DNA of 64,000 bases from CAVQGZ01 sp963712175. Lineage in GTDB: Bacteria; Actinomycetota; Actinomycetes; Jiangellales; Jiangellaceae. Numbering within the stretch: position 1 is the stretch's first letter; every line of letters starts with the position of its first letter. The notes beneath the pieces are model-generated. The model was not told the origin of the DNA, did no database searches, and saw only the letters and a list, made by a program, of their open reading frames with translations. The translations under genes were made by a program, and so were the position numbers. The DNA lies in NCBI GenBank assembly GCA_963712175.1, contig CAVQGZ010000003.1, forward strand, positions 1-64,000, written 5' to 3'. Shown here piece by piece: positions 43,559 to 51,358 of the stretch.

Positions 43559-44392
43559 ATGACAGAAGCCACCGCCCACGAGGCCTCCACCACGCTGTAC
43601 GTCGACCGCCCTGGCGGCCGGGTTGCCTACGAGGTGTCCGGCGAGGGCCCGCTCGTGATCCTTGTACCCGGTATGGGAGACCTGCGCGGCACCTACCGCT
43701 TCCTTGCCCCTCGCCTGGCCGCGGCCGGCTACCGGGTGGCGTCGACCGACCTGCGAGGGCACGGCGACAGCGACGCCACGTTCGACACCTACGGCGACCT
43801 CGAGACCGCCGGTGACGTCGTCGCACTGATCGAGGCGCTCGGCGGCCCCGCGGTCGTGGTCGGCAACTCGATGGGGTCCGGCGCCGCCGTCTGTGCGGCG
43901 GCGCAGCGTCCCGAGCTGGTCACCGGGCTGGTGCTGATCGGCCCGTTCGTGCGCGACGGCGAGACGGGCGCCATCACTCGGCTGCTGCTGCGCGTCGCGC
44001 TGGCGGCGCCGTGGGCAGCGTGGACGTGGAAGTCCTATCTGCCCCGGCTCTACCCCGGCCGCCGACCCGACGACTACGACGACCACCTCGGCCGGGTGAT
44101 CACGAGCCTGCGCCGACCCGGATATGCCCGTTCCTTCTCCCGGACCGCTCGCCTCTCGCACGCCCCAGCCGAGGCCAGCCTCGAGCGGGTTCAAGCACCC
44201 ACCCTGGTACTCATGGGAGAGCAGGATCCCGACTTCCCTGACCCCAAGGCCGAGGCCGACTGGATCGCCGACACGCTCCAGGGGACGGCCGTGATGGTCG
44301 CCGACGCCGGTCACTACCCGCAGTCCCAGCAACCCGACGTCGTTGCCGCCTCAGTCCGGGACTTCCTGTCCGAGGTCGCCCGACGTGCCTAG
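43559..44392 (+). CDS. alpha/beta hydrolase (TetR-linked)
   Basis: 277 aa. VILVPGMGDLRGTYR, DLRGHGDSD, elbow GNSMGSG with Ser, an acid in MGEQDPDFPD and a His in DAGHYPQ. Such genes beside TetR regulators are often esterases acting on a xenobiotic. It overlaps the TetR start by 8 bp. ATG 43559 probably begins a leaderless mRNA. Confidence 0.9.
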   Translation: MTEATAHEASTTLYVDRPGGRVAYEVSGEGPLVILVPGMGDLRGTYRFLAPRLAAAGYRVASTDLRGHGDSDATFDTYGDLETAGDVVALIEALGGPAVVVGNSMGSGAAVCAAAQRPELVTGLVLIGPFVRDGETGAITRLLLRVALAAPWAAWTWKSYLPRLYPGRRPDDYDDHLGRVITSLRRPGYARSFSRTARLSHAPAEASLERVQAPTLVLMGEQDPDFPDPKAEADWIADTLQGTAVMVADAGHYPQSQQPDVVAASVRDFLSEVARRA

Positions 44393-44990
44393 GGCCGGAC
44401 TGACCCCAGACCGCGTGGTCGCCGAGGCCGAACGTCTCGCGGACCTGGTCGGGCCTGACAACCTCACTCTCGCGGCCCTGGCCGACACGCTCGGGGTGCG
44501 TCAGCCATCGCTCTACAAGCACGTCGACGGCCTACCGGCGCTCAAGCGCGCTATCGCCGTGCGAGCCAAGACAGAGCTCGCCGACGTCCTGGCCCGTGGC
44601 GCTGTCGGCCGGTCCCGGGACGACGCCATCCGCGCGCTCGCCGCCGTGTACCGCGGCTGGGCCCATCAGCACCCCGGCCGCTACCACGCCACGCTGCGCG
44701 CACCCGACCCCACCGATCCCGACGATGCCGCCGCCAGCTCAGCCGCCGTCACGGTCGTCCTCGACGTCCTGGCTGGCTATGACCTGCATGGGGAGGACGC
44801 CGTCGATGCCGCCCGCGCGCTCCGCTCAGCCCTGCACGGCTTCGTCTCCCTCGAGGCCGCAGGAGGCTTCGGCCTTCCCCGCAGTCTTGACCACAGCTAT
44901 GCCCGGCTCGTCGACGGCTACATCACAGCCCTGAACCGCACCCGGCGGCTACCGGCGGAACCCTCGGCCACGGACGGTGGACCCTCGTGA
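44385..44990 (+). CDS. TetR family regulator (WHG-type C-terminus)
   Basis: 201 aa. The helix-turn-helix LADLVGPDNLTLAALADTLGVRQPSLYKHVDGLPALKRAI is followed by a C-terminal domain with RALRSALHGFVSLEAAGGFGLP, typical of the WHG group. GTG 44385 lies inside the end of the hydrolase. It probably represses its own operon. Between 44991 and 45096 nothing is seen except GC-rich repeats. Confidence 0.88.
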   Translation: MPRAGLTPDRVVAEAERLADLVGPDNLTLAALADTLGVRQPSLYKHVDGLPALKRAIAVRAKTELADVLARGAVGRSRDDAIRALAAVYRGWAHQHPGRYHATLRAPDPTDPDDAAASSAAVTVVLDVLAGYDLHGEDAVDAARALRSALHGFVSLEAAGGFGLPRSLDHSYARLVDGYITALNRTRRLPAEPSATDGGPS

Positions 44991-45096
44991 CCGACTCCGA
45001 CACGCCCCCGGTACTGCTGCACCATCGAGCCGCCGGCACCTCGAAGGGATACCCGCGCGCCGCGCGCGTGCGCGATGTGCGAGGGCAACCGTGCGG

Positions 45097-45387
45097 TCAG
45101 GTCCTGCTGATCCGGTCGATCTCGCGGTCGACGTCGGCCGGCGTGATCGGCCGACGCATGACACTCCACGCGTTCAGGGCCACGCCAATTCCCCAGCCGA
45201 GGGTCACCCACACCGGCCAGGGATAGCTCCCCACCCCTGAGGTGATCGCCCACAACCCCCACAAGAAGAGGTTGACCACCACATATGCCACCACGTGCCC
45301 CTGGAAGTCGCGCCGCTCCCGGACGCGCTTCATCGCCAGAGCCCGAAGATCCTCCTCACCACCGACCGGCAGCATGGACGAAGTCAT
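45097..45387 (-). CDS. 2TM domain protein
   Basis: 96 aa with a cytoplasmic start (EDLRALAMKRVRERRDFQGHVVAYVVVNLFLWGLW) and two TM segments separated by SGVGSYPWP, then a basic end. This is the 2TM-domain family, sometimes fused to kinases; here alone. A strong AAGGAGG precedes ATG 45387. Function unknown. Confidence 0.82.
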   Translation of the reverse strand: MTSSMLPVGGEEDLRALAMKRVRERRDFQGHVVAYVVVNLFLWGLWAITSGVGSYPWPVWVTLGWGIGVALNAWSVMRRPITPADVDREIDRISRT

Positions 45388-45558
45388 GATGTGCCTCCTT
45401 GCCCACCGCACCGACGCGTGCGGTGTGCCCGGAGCGTGGGCCGACCGCCGAGGCTCGGCCACGGCCAAAAGGCCCAACTAGCCAGGGACCCGGCTCCCGA
45501 CCCATCTACGCGCGGGCAGGTGCCGCCAGGAGCTCCCGGGAAGGGACGAGAGCCGCTG

Positions 45559-45941
45559 ATGGTTGGCATCGGCTTCCTTTCCTTCGGGCACTGGTCGCCC
45601 TCGCCTCACTCGCACACGCGCTCGGCCTCCGACGTCCTGCTCCAGTCCATCGAGCTCGCGGTCGCTGCCGAGGAACTCGGGGCCGACGGGGCCTTCTTCC
45701 GGGTGCACCACAACGCCTTCAGCCAGGGATAAGCCGGGGATCACCCGAGCAGGTTGTCGACGGCTTCCGCTGCTTCGGGTATCACCCCGCGAAGGGTTCG
45801 GACCACTCGGCGATGGCTCGCCAGCATGCCCAGGTCCTGCTGAACGTACTCAAGGGTGAGGGGTTCGCCGAGCCGAACCCCTCACCGGTGTTTCCCAACC
45901 CGCCAGGGCTACTGCGCATCGAGCCGCACTCCCCTGGTTAG
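45559..45941 (+). pseudogene. gutted LLM-class flavin-dependent oxidoreductase
   Basis: ATG 45559 begins a clear LLM (luciferase-like) N-terminus (MVGIGFLSFGHWSP, AAEELGADGAFFRVHH) that hits TAA at 45730. The downstream part resumes in another frame (ISRGSPEQVVDGFRCFGY, GEGFAEPNPSPVFPNPPGLL) and stops at 45939-45941. About 50 residues between the parts and the whole C-terminal half are missing. It cannot be active. Confidence 0.85.
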
Positions 45942-45954
45942 ACGAGTCGCCTAC

Positions 45955-45983
45955 TTGATATTGACAGAGTGTCCATCTACGGT
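45955..45983 (+). promoter_or_regulatory. promoter of the ABC-TetR operon with dyad
   Basis: TTGATA (45955-45960), 17 bp, TACGGT (45978-45983), then the start codons GTG 45990 and ATG 45993, so probably leaderless. The spacer holds a dyad TTGACA-GAG-TGTCCA (45961-45975, 5 of 6 pairs), a candidate site for the operon's TetR. Confidence 0.5.
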
Positions 45984-45992
45984 GGGTGGGTG

Positions 45993-46928
45993 ATGGACGC
46001 ACCGATGATCGAGGCGGTCGGGCTGGTCAAGTCGTTCGGTGCCACCGCGGCAGTGCGGGACTTGTCGTTCCAGGTCGGCAAAGGTGAGGTGTTGGGTCTG
46101 CTGGGTCCGAACGGGGCTGGCAAGACCACGACGGTCGACATGCTGACCACCCTGCAGCCTCTGGACGGCGGACGCGCCAGCGTCGCCGGGTTCGACGTGT
46201 CGACCCAGCCCCGGCTCGTGCGCCGGGTGATCGGGTTAGCCGGTCAGTCCGCGGCGGTGGACGAGATGCTGACCGCGCGGGAGAACCTTCGCCTGTTCGG
46301 GTGGCTGTACCGACTCGAGCGTTCGACGCTGGCCCGGCGGGTGGAGGAGGTCGTCGACCGATTCGGGCTGGTCGAGTTCGCCGACCGGCCGGCCTCCACC
46401 TACAGCGGTGGTGAGCGGCGTCGGCTGGACGTGGCGGCGGCGCTCATCGCCGACCCACCGGTGGTGTTCCTCGACGAGCCGACCGTCGGGCTCGACCCCC
46501 GTAGCCGGTCCGCTCTCTGGCAGACCATCACCGACCTCGCCGAGAGGGGGACGACGATCGTGCTGACGACGCAGTACCTGGAGGAGGCCGATCGGCTCGC
46601 GGACCGGATCGTGCTCATCGGCCAGGGCCGAACTCTGGCCGATGGCACCCCGCACGAGCTCAAGACGAGGCTGGAGCGTGATGTGCTGGAGGTCGAGGTG
46701 GCCACGGCAGACGACATGGCCAGGGCTCGCCAGACCCTCGGGGCCAGCGCGGTGATTCCCCTGCCGGACCGACTGATGCTGCATCTGCCGATCGGGGACG
46801 GAACCCCGGCCCCGCTGGTGACCCTTCGAGGCCTGCAGGATGCCGGCGTCGAGGTCACCGAGTTCCAGCTTCGCCGGCCCACGCTCGACGACGTCTTCCT
46901 GACCCTGACCGAGGAGCAGCCGGCATGA
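45993..46928 (+). CDS. ABC exporter ATPase (DrrA/daunorubicin-resistance type)
   Basis: 311 aa from ATG 45993. Walker A LLGPNGAGKTTT, signature YSGGERRRLDVA, Walker B VVFLDEPTVGLDP, and the C-terminal DrrA-type extension (ELKTRLERDVLEVEVA, RRPTLDDVFLTLT). It drives export by the permease next to it (ATGA overlap). The substrate is probably a hydrophobic drug or lipid. Confidence 0.93.
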   Translation: MDAPMIEAVGLVKSFGATAAVRDLSFQVGKGEVLGLLGPNGAGKTTTVDMLTTLQPLDGGRASVAGFDVSTQPRLVRRVIGLAGQSAAVDEMLTARENLRLFGWLYRLERSTLARRVEEVVDRFGLVEFADRPASTYSGGERRRLDVAAALIADPPVVFLDEPTVGLDPRSRSALWQTITDLAERGTTIVLTTQYLEEADRLADRIVLIGQGRTLADGTPHELKTRLERDVLEVEVATADDMARARQTLGASAVIPLPDRLMLHLPIGDGTPAPLVTLRGLQDAGVEVTEFQLRRPTLDDVFLTLTEEQPA

Positions 46929-47755
46929 GCACCGCCACCGCGTCCGCACCCAGGCACCTGGAACGTGCCGGGGTGGGTGAGTCCTGGCCGGCCCGCTCCT
47001 GGGAGGCGCTGGCTGACACCGCGGCGATCACCTGGCGTGACGTGGTCCGTACCACCCGGCAGCCGGAGATGCTGTCGTTCGCCGTGGTGATGGGCGTGTT
47101 CTTCCTGCTGCTGTTCAACTACGTCTTCGGTGGGGCGATCGGCGCCGGCGCGGGGGTGGACTACCTGCAGTTCCTCGTCCCGGGCGTGCTGGTCATCACC
47201 GCGCTTCAGGGCGCCCAGCAGACCAGCGCCGGGCTGGCCTCCGACCTCGCCGAGGGGGTCACCCGCCGGTTCAAGTCCCTGCCGATGAACCAGGGCGCGG
47301 TGATCGCCGGACGGACTGTCGCCGACGCCGGACGCAACGTCGTCAGCCTGCTGCTGGTCGTGCCGGTCGCGATGCTGATGGGGTACCGGTTCGCCTCCGT
47401 CCCCGGCGCCGTAGCCGCCATCGCCCTGACCGTGGCGGTGGGCTACGCCTTCTCCTGGCTCGGTGCCGCCATTGCCGCCAAGGTCCGCGACCCGGAGATG
47501 GTTGGCATGCTGTCGATGTTCTGGTTGTTCCCCCTCATGCTGGCCTCCACCGCGTTCGCCCCCGCGGAGTCCATGCCCGGCTGGCTGCAAGGGTTCGCCA
47601 CCTACCAGCCCATCTCCGTAGCAGCCGACGCAGTGCGCGCCCTGGCCAACGGAACACCCGCCGGAGCCCCCGTCCTCGCAGCGCTGGCCTGGACCGTGGT
47701 GATGCTCGCGGTCCTGGCGCCGCTGTCTACCCGCCTGTACCGCAAGTCCCTGTGA
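46925..47755 (+). CDS. ABC-2 type permease (DrrB-like)
   Basis: 276 aa, about 6 TM. The N-terminus TAAITWRDVVRTTRQPEML is followed by the hydrophobic core and the ABC-2 loop GVTRRFKSLPMNQGAVIAGRTVADAGRN. It forms the channel for the DrrA-like ATPase encoded just upstream and is followed by a GTGA-coupled TetR. Confidence 0.92.
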   Translation: MSTATASAPRHLERAGVGESWPARSWEALADTAAITWRDVVRTTRQPEMLSFAVVMGVFFLLLFNYVFGGAIGAGAGVDYLQFLVPGVLVITALQGAQQTSAGLASDLAEGVTRRFKSLPMNQGAVIAGRTVADAGRNVVSLLLVVPVAMLMGYRFASVPGAVAAIALTVAVGYAFSWLGAAIAAKVRDPEMVGMLSMFWLFPLMLASTAFAPAESMPGWLQGFATYQPISVAADAVRALANGTPAGAPVLAALAWTVVMLAVLAPLSTRLYRKSL

Positions 47756-48330
47756 GCACCGACCCGACGCGCAGCGACACCTCTGCCCGGATCACGGCCG
47801 CCACATTCGCCCTGCTCGCCGAGCGGGGGCTGGCCGGCATCACCATGAGCGCGATCGCCACTCAGGCCGGCATCGCGCGGCAGACCCTCTACAACCACTT
47901 TCCCGACGTCGACACCATCGTCGCCGCCGCCGTGGTCGAGCACCACAACGACGATCTGCAGGCCCTGGCCGCGATGCTCGCCACCATCCCCAACGCCGCC
48001 GGACGACTCGAACACCTCGTCCGGCACACCGCCGTCACGGCCGCGCAGCACGGCACCCTGCCTGCGCTGAACCAGGGGCTCTCCCCGGTAGCCCAGCACG
48101 TCGTACAGCACCACGACGAGCAGATCCGCCGCATGATCCGAGACGTGCTCACCTACGGTGAGCAGACCGGCGAGCTCGCGCCCGCGACCGACCCTGACCT
48201 GCAAGCAGTGCTGGTACACCACCTTCTCTACGGCGCCGCCGAGCTCGCTGCCACCCGACCAAATGACATCGCCCATATCACCGACCTCACGATCGGACTC
48301 CTCCAGGCCGCCACCCATCCTGCAACGTGA
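47752..48330 (+). CDS. TetR/AcrR family regulator
   Basis: 192 aa. The helix-turn-helix ALLAERGLAGITMSAIATQAGIARQTLYNHFPDVDTIV is clear; the C-terminal domain is not assigned. Its GTG overlaps the permease stop, so the ABC pair and TetR are one operon. It probably represses the operon until the exported compound binds. From 48331 to 48540 no gene was seen. Confidence 0.9.
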   Translation: MSTDPTRSDTSARITAATFALLAERGLAGITMSAIATQAGIARQTLYNHFPDVDTIVAAAVVEHHNDDLQALAAMLATIPNAAGRLEHLVRHTAVTAAQHGTLPALNQGLSPVAQHVVQHHDEQIRRMIRDVLTYGEQTGELAPATDPDLQAVLVHHLLYGAAELAATRPNDIAHITDLTIGLLQAATHPAT

Positions 48331-48540
48331 CGTCACGCAGGTCCGCCGCAGCGATCAGCCGCAATGAGGAGCGGTATGCCGGTGAGGGGCAGTCGTCCTC
48401 ACGACGCCTGTCCAGCCGCTGATCTGGTGTCTCGGCAGACGGCTCCGTCAACGGCGCCTAGCGCTCCTCGGTGGCGTAGCAGGGGCCAGCAACGCATCGT
48501 GCGACGCCGTCCGAGAACCGGCGCGCAGGACAATGGCGGG

Positions 48541-48744
48541 ATGCCGAGACGGGACTACCTAGGCTGGCTGTTGTTTCTGCTGAGCGCCGTGCTGTTCGCT
48601 GTGGCGGGAGTCCGCTCGGAAGATCCTCTTGTCGTCGCCGGCAGCGCGGTCTTCGGGTTCGCATGCCTCCTGTTCCTCAGCCGTGCCGCACCAAGTCCCC
48701 GCCGCAGCAAGCCCCGACGGGAGGCTCAGCGCGTGAGCCGTTGA
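48541..48744 (+). CDS. small membrane protein, 2 TM
   Basis: 67 aa: MPRRDYLGWLLFLLSAVLFAVAGVRS, a second TM (VVAGSAVFGFACLLFL) and a basic tail (RRSKPRREAQRVSR). No domain; no clear ribosome site. A real gene is likely but not certain. Confidence 0.55.
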   Translation: MPRRDYLGWLLFLLSAVLFAVAGVRSEDPLVVAGSAVFGFACLLFLSRAAPSPRRSKPRREAQRVSR

Positions 48745-48774
48745 GCCTGCGCGGTAGCCGTGAGACCTTCTCGT

Positions 48775-49185
48775 CTAGCCCGACACCTCGGCGGAGTCGG
48801 CTGGCACAACCGGCAGGCCGGCGGCGACCCATGCCTCGAATCCACCGATCATGTCCGTGGCCCTCAACAGCCCCACACGCTGCAGCGACGCCGCCGCTAG
48901 CGACGACGAGTATCCCTCGGCACAGACCACAACCACCGGCTCGTCGTAGCCGGGAGCCACCTCGATGCGGTAGGGGCACGCCGGGTCGAGGCGCCACTCG
49001 AGCACGGTCCGGTCGATCACCACGGCGCCTGGGATCTCTCCGGCCCGACGACGCTGGGTCTCGGTTCGCGTGTCCACGACCAGGCCGCCGGCGTCGATCA
49101 AGGCCTTGGTCTGCTGCGGCGTGACGCGGTCCAGCTGTGCACGTGCTGCCGCCAGCTCGGTCTCGATCCCGCGTCGTCCGGTCAC
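48775..49185 (-). CDS. rhodanese-like domain protein
   Basis: 136 aa. DAGGLVVDTRTETQRRRAGEIPGAVVIDR, then VVVVCAEGYSSSLAAASLQRVG, with the catalytic Cys in the loop CAEGYS, and GGFEAWVAAGLPV. This is a cytoplasmic sulfurtransferase. The start is GTG 49185. It stands alone, away from the sulfur operon at 3-5 kb. Between 49186 and 49428 there is only a CCTGGC repeat. Confidence 0.87.
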   Translation of the reverse strand: MTGRRGIETELAAARAQLDRVTPQQTKALIDAGGLVVDTRTETQRRRAGEIPGAVVIDRTVLEWRLDPACPYRIEVAPGYDEPVVVVCAEGYSSSLAAASLQRVGLLRATDMIGGFEAWVAAGLPVVPADSAEVSG

Positions 49186-49274
49186 GCCTCGACCGTAGGC
49201 CACAACCGGCCCGCTGGGAGAGCAACGCGAGCAGGCCACTTGTTCGTCGAACGAGGGCCGCAGCCCCGTCCGGT

Positions 49275-49298
49275 CCTGGCCCTGGCCCTGGCCCTGGC
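49275..49298. repeat. CCTGGC hexanucleotide repeat
   Basis: Four copies of CCTGGC in a stretch without a recognised gene. Confidence 0.7.
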
Positions 49299-49428
49299 TG
49301 TTCGGCGGTACCTCAACCGTTTCGGTCGCGGCGACCAACGCCCGCGGCGATCGGGCCGAGTGTGAGCCGCAGGTCGTCGTGCTGTCTGGCGTAGGTAGTC
49401 TCGCCCATGGTCGAGGAGGGACATCGGA

Positions 49429-49863
49429 ATGGGTGCCGAGAACGCAGACGGCCAGCAGCAGGAACAGGCGGGGACGTCCGAGCAGGACGCGCAGGTGCTG
49501 GTGGAGCGTCTGCGGGTCGCACCGGCGGAGGAGATGCTCACCGAGGTGCTCTCGACGCTTCTCAGTACCGCGCAGGTCAAGCTGGGCCGGCGCGATGCGC
49601 GGCTGTTCATCGATCTGTGCGCACTGATCGTGGAGCACTCCCGCGCCGCCGTGTCCGATGAGCTTCGCGGCCAGGTGAACGCCGCGCTCGGTCAGCTGCG
49701 CATGGGCCAGGTCGCCGCGGAGCGAGAGGTCGCCGCGACCAGCAAGCCCGAACCGAACGACCTGCCGAGCACCCCGCCCCCGCCTTCGGCTGCCGGTCGC
49801 CCACAGGCGAGCTCGGCTGAGCCGTCGGAATCACCGTCGGGGCTGTGGGTGCCCGGTCGCTGA
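49429..49863 (+). CDS. DUF1844-like protein
   Basis: 144 aa. The core EEMLTEVLSTLLSTAQVKLGRRDARLFIDLCALI and the end QVNAALGQLRMGQV look like the DUF1844 family of short helical proteins. The N-terminus is Gln/Glu-rich and the C-terminus Pro/Ser-rich and disordered. GAGGAGGG precedes ATG 49429. Function unknown. Its stop lies in a terminator hairpin. Confidence 0.72.
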   Translation: MGAENADGQQQEQAGTSEQDAQVLVERLRVAPAEEMLTEVLSTLLSTAQVKLGRRDARLFIDLCALIVEHSRAAVSDELRGQVNAALGQLRMGQVAAEREVAATSKPEPNDLPSTPPPPSAAGRPQASSAEPSESPSGLWVPGR

Positions 49864-49877
49864 GGGACCGGGCACCC
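49847..49877 (+). terminator. hairpin over the stop of the DUF1844-like gene
   Basis: Perfect 12-bp arms (GGGTGCCCGGTC and its complement) around 7 bp that contain the TGA. No T-run. It also marks the point where the DoxX remnant begins. Confidence 0.72.
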
Positions 49878-49880
49878 AGC

Positions 49881-50147
49881 GAGCGCTTCGCCGTCGGCCT
49901 CAACCCGACGTTCAAGGCCGTCGGCGCCCTTGAGGCACGCGGCGCGATTGGCGTCGTCCTGCCCTTGGGCCTCGATATCGCGCCAGTCCTGACGCCTCTG
50001 GCAGCAGCGGGGCTTGCGGTGCTCATGGTCGGGGCCGTCGTCAACCACGTCAGGCGTGGTGAGCGGCAACCCCTGATAGCGAATCTCGTCCTGCTTGCCC
50101 TGGCGCTCTCCGTGGCCATCGGTCGGGGAGTCGAGCTCACCGGCTGA
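49881..50147 (+). pseudogene. 5'-truncated DoxX family gene
   Basis: The frame to 50147 spells the C-terminal two thirds of a DoxX-like membrane protein: KAVGALEARGAIGVVLPLGLDIAPVLTPLAAAGLAVLMVGAVVNHVRRGERQ and a last TM. The first TM is missing; only terminator and the upstream gene lie before it. The GTG at 49845 lies inside the upstream hairpin and is unlikely to be used. A remnant. Confidence 0.72.
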
Positions 50148-50312
50148 GCGGAGCCGCGCGACTCAGGCGGGCCGCGCGGGGTCAGGACCAGCCACCGTGA
50201 TCCGGTCGAATCCCGAGTGCGTCCGTGCTTGCGATGCCGGCTGATCGCGTTGACCGCCGCGGTACATTCACGCTCTGCGCGCTCCACTGGGCACACAGGG
50301 GGTTGGGAGACC

Positions 50313-50558
50313 ATGATCAAATCGCGGGTAGTTCTGACCAGACATGCAGGGGCCGCAGTCCTGGCCGTTGGGCTGGCGCTCGGCACCGTCGCCTGCACGT
50401 CGGCCGACGAGTCGGTTGAGGTCGAAGAGTTGGACGAGGCCGAGTCCGAAGGAGCGGAGCAGCCCGACGAGTCCGCTGTCGACGAGCAGGCCGACGCCGA
50501 GGCGGAGCAGGAACAACTCGACGAGGACTTCGCGACCAACGACGCCAACGACAGCTAG
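50313..50558 (+). CDS. small acidic lipoprotein
   Basis: 81 aa. It has a signal peptide with lipobox LGTVAC, then a mature chain almost entirely of Asp, Glu, Ala, Gln and Ser (about 40% acidic). It could bind cations or spread from the membrane surface. No family known. GGGAG precedes ATG 50313. Between 50148 and 50312 nothing else was seen. Confidence 0.7.
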   Translation: MIKSRVVLTRHAGAAVLAVGLALGTVACTSADESVEVEELDEAESEGAEQPDESAVDEQADAEAEQEQLDEDFATNDANDS

Positions 50559-51321
50559 GAGGCGAGAGGTCCCCGCCCGTTCGTCACGCAGGTCAGCTAC
50601 GACCTTCCCGACGGAAGCCGCCAGCAGTGGGGCGCCCGGGCTGAGCGCAGGGCGGCCAAGGTCGGCGAACGGCGGGGACTGACCTGGTGGATCGGCGCTC
50701 TGTTCGTCGTCGGCTCCACCTGCTTCGTGCTCGGTCCGATTCCGGCGTACTCCACCGCTGTCAGGGCCCAGGCCACAGCCGGCACGTTCTTCGTCGGCTC
50801 GCTGTTCTTCACCGTCGCGTCGTACCTGGCGTTCATGCAGGTAGTGCGTCAGGACGGCCACACCTGGTTCGCCTGGAAGCCGGCCGAGATCGGCTACTGG
50901 GCCCCTGCCTGGTGCAGCTCGTGGGCACGCTGTACTTCAACGTCACCACCTTCGCTGCACTGCTGGACGTTCCTCCCGACATGGTGGACCGCGTCATCTG
51001 GCGGCCCGACGCGATCGGTTCGGTCTGCTTCTTGGTCGCCTCGGCCCTCGCCTTCGCCGAAGCCGGCACCGGTGGTGGTCGTGGCGTCCGGGCGAGCGCG
51101 ACTGGCACATCACCGCGCTCAACATGTGGGGGTCGGTGTTCTTCGGCGTGTCGGCCGTCAGCGCCTACGTCCAGCCCTCGGGCGAGCTGACCAACGCCAC
51201 CTGGTCCAACGGCGGGACGTTCGTGGGGGCCGTCTTCTTCCTGATGGCGTCGATCCTCACGATGGGCGAGGGTCGGGAGTCGCGACCCTCCCCCAGCCCA
51301 GGTTTCACCCGATCGGGGTGA
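50559..51321 (+). pseudogene. multi-TM membrane protein gene with two frameshifts and no start codon
   Basis: Three frames join into one protein: DLPDGSRQQWGARAERRA to TWWIGALFVVGSTCFVLG and FFVGSLFFTVASYLAFMQVV, then (after 50910) LVQLVGTLYFNVTTFAALLDVPPDMVDRV, then (after 51070) HRWWSWRPGERDW and NMWGSVFFGVSAVSAYVQPS to TGA 51319. Each break fits one missing C. The first frame follows the lipoprotein stop without ATG, GTG or TTG. A conserved-looking 6-7 TM protein of unknown function, now broken. Confidence 0.78.
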
Positions 51322-51358
51322 TGGCTGGGCCCCCGGCGCGGCGTACGCTTGTCAGGAC

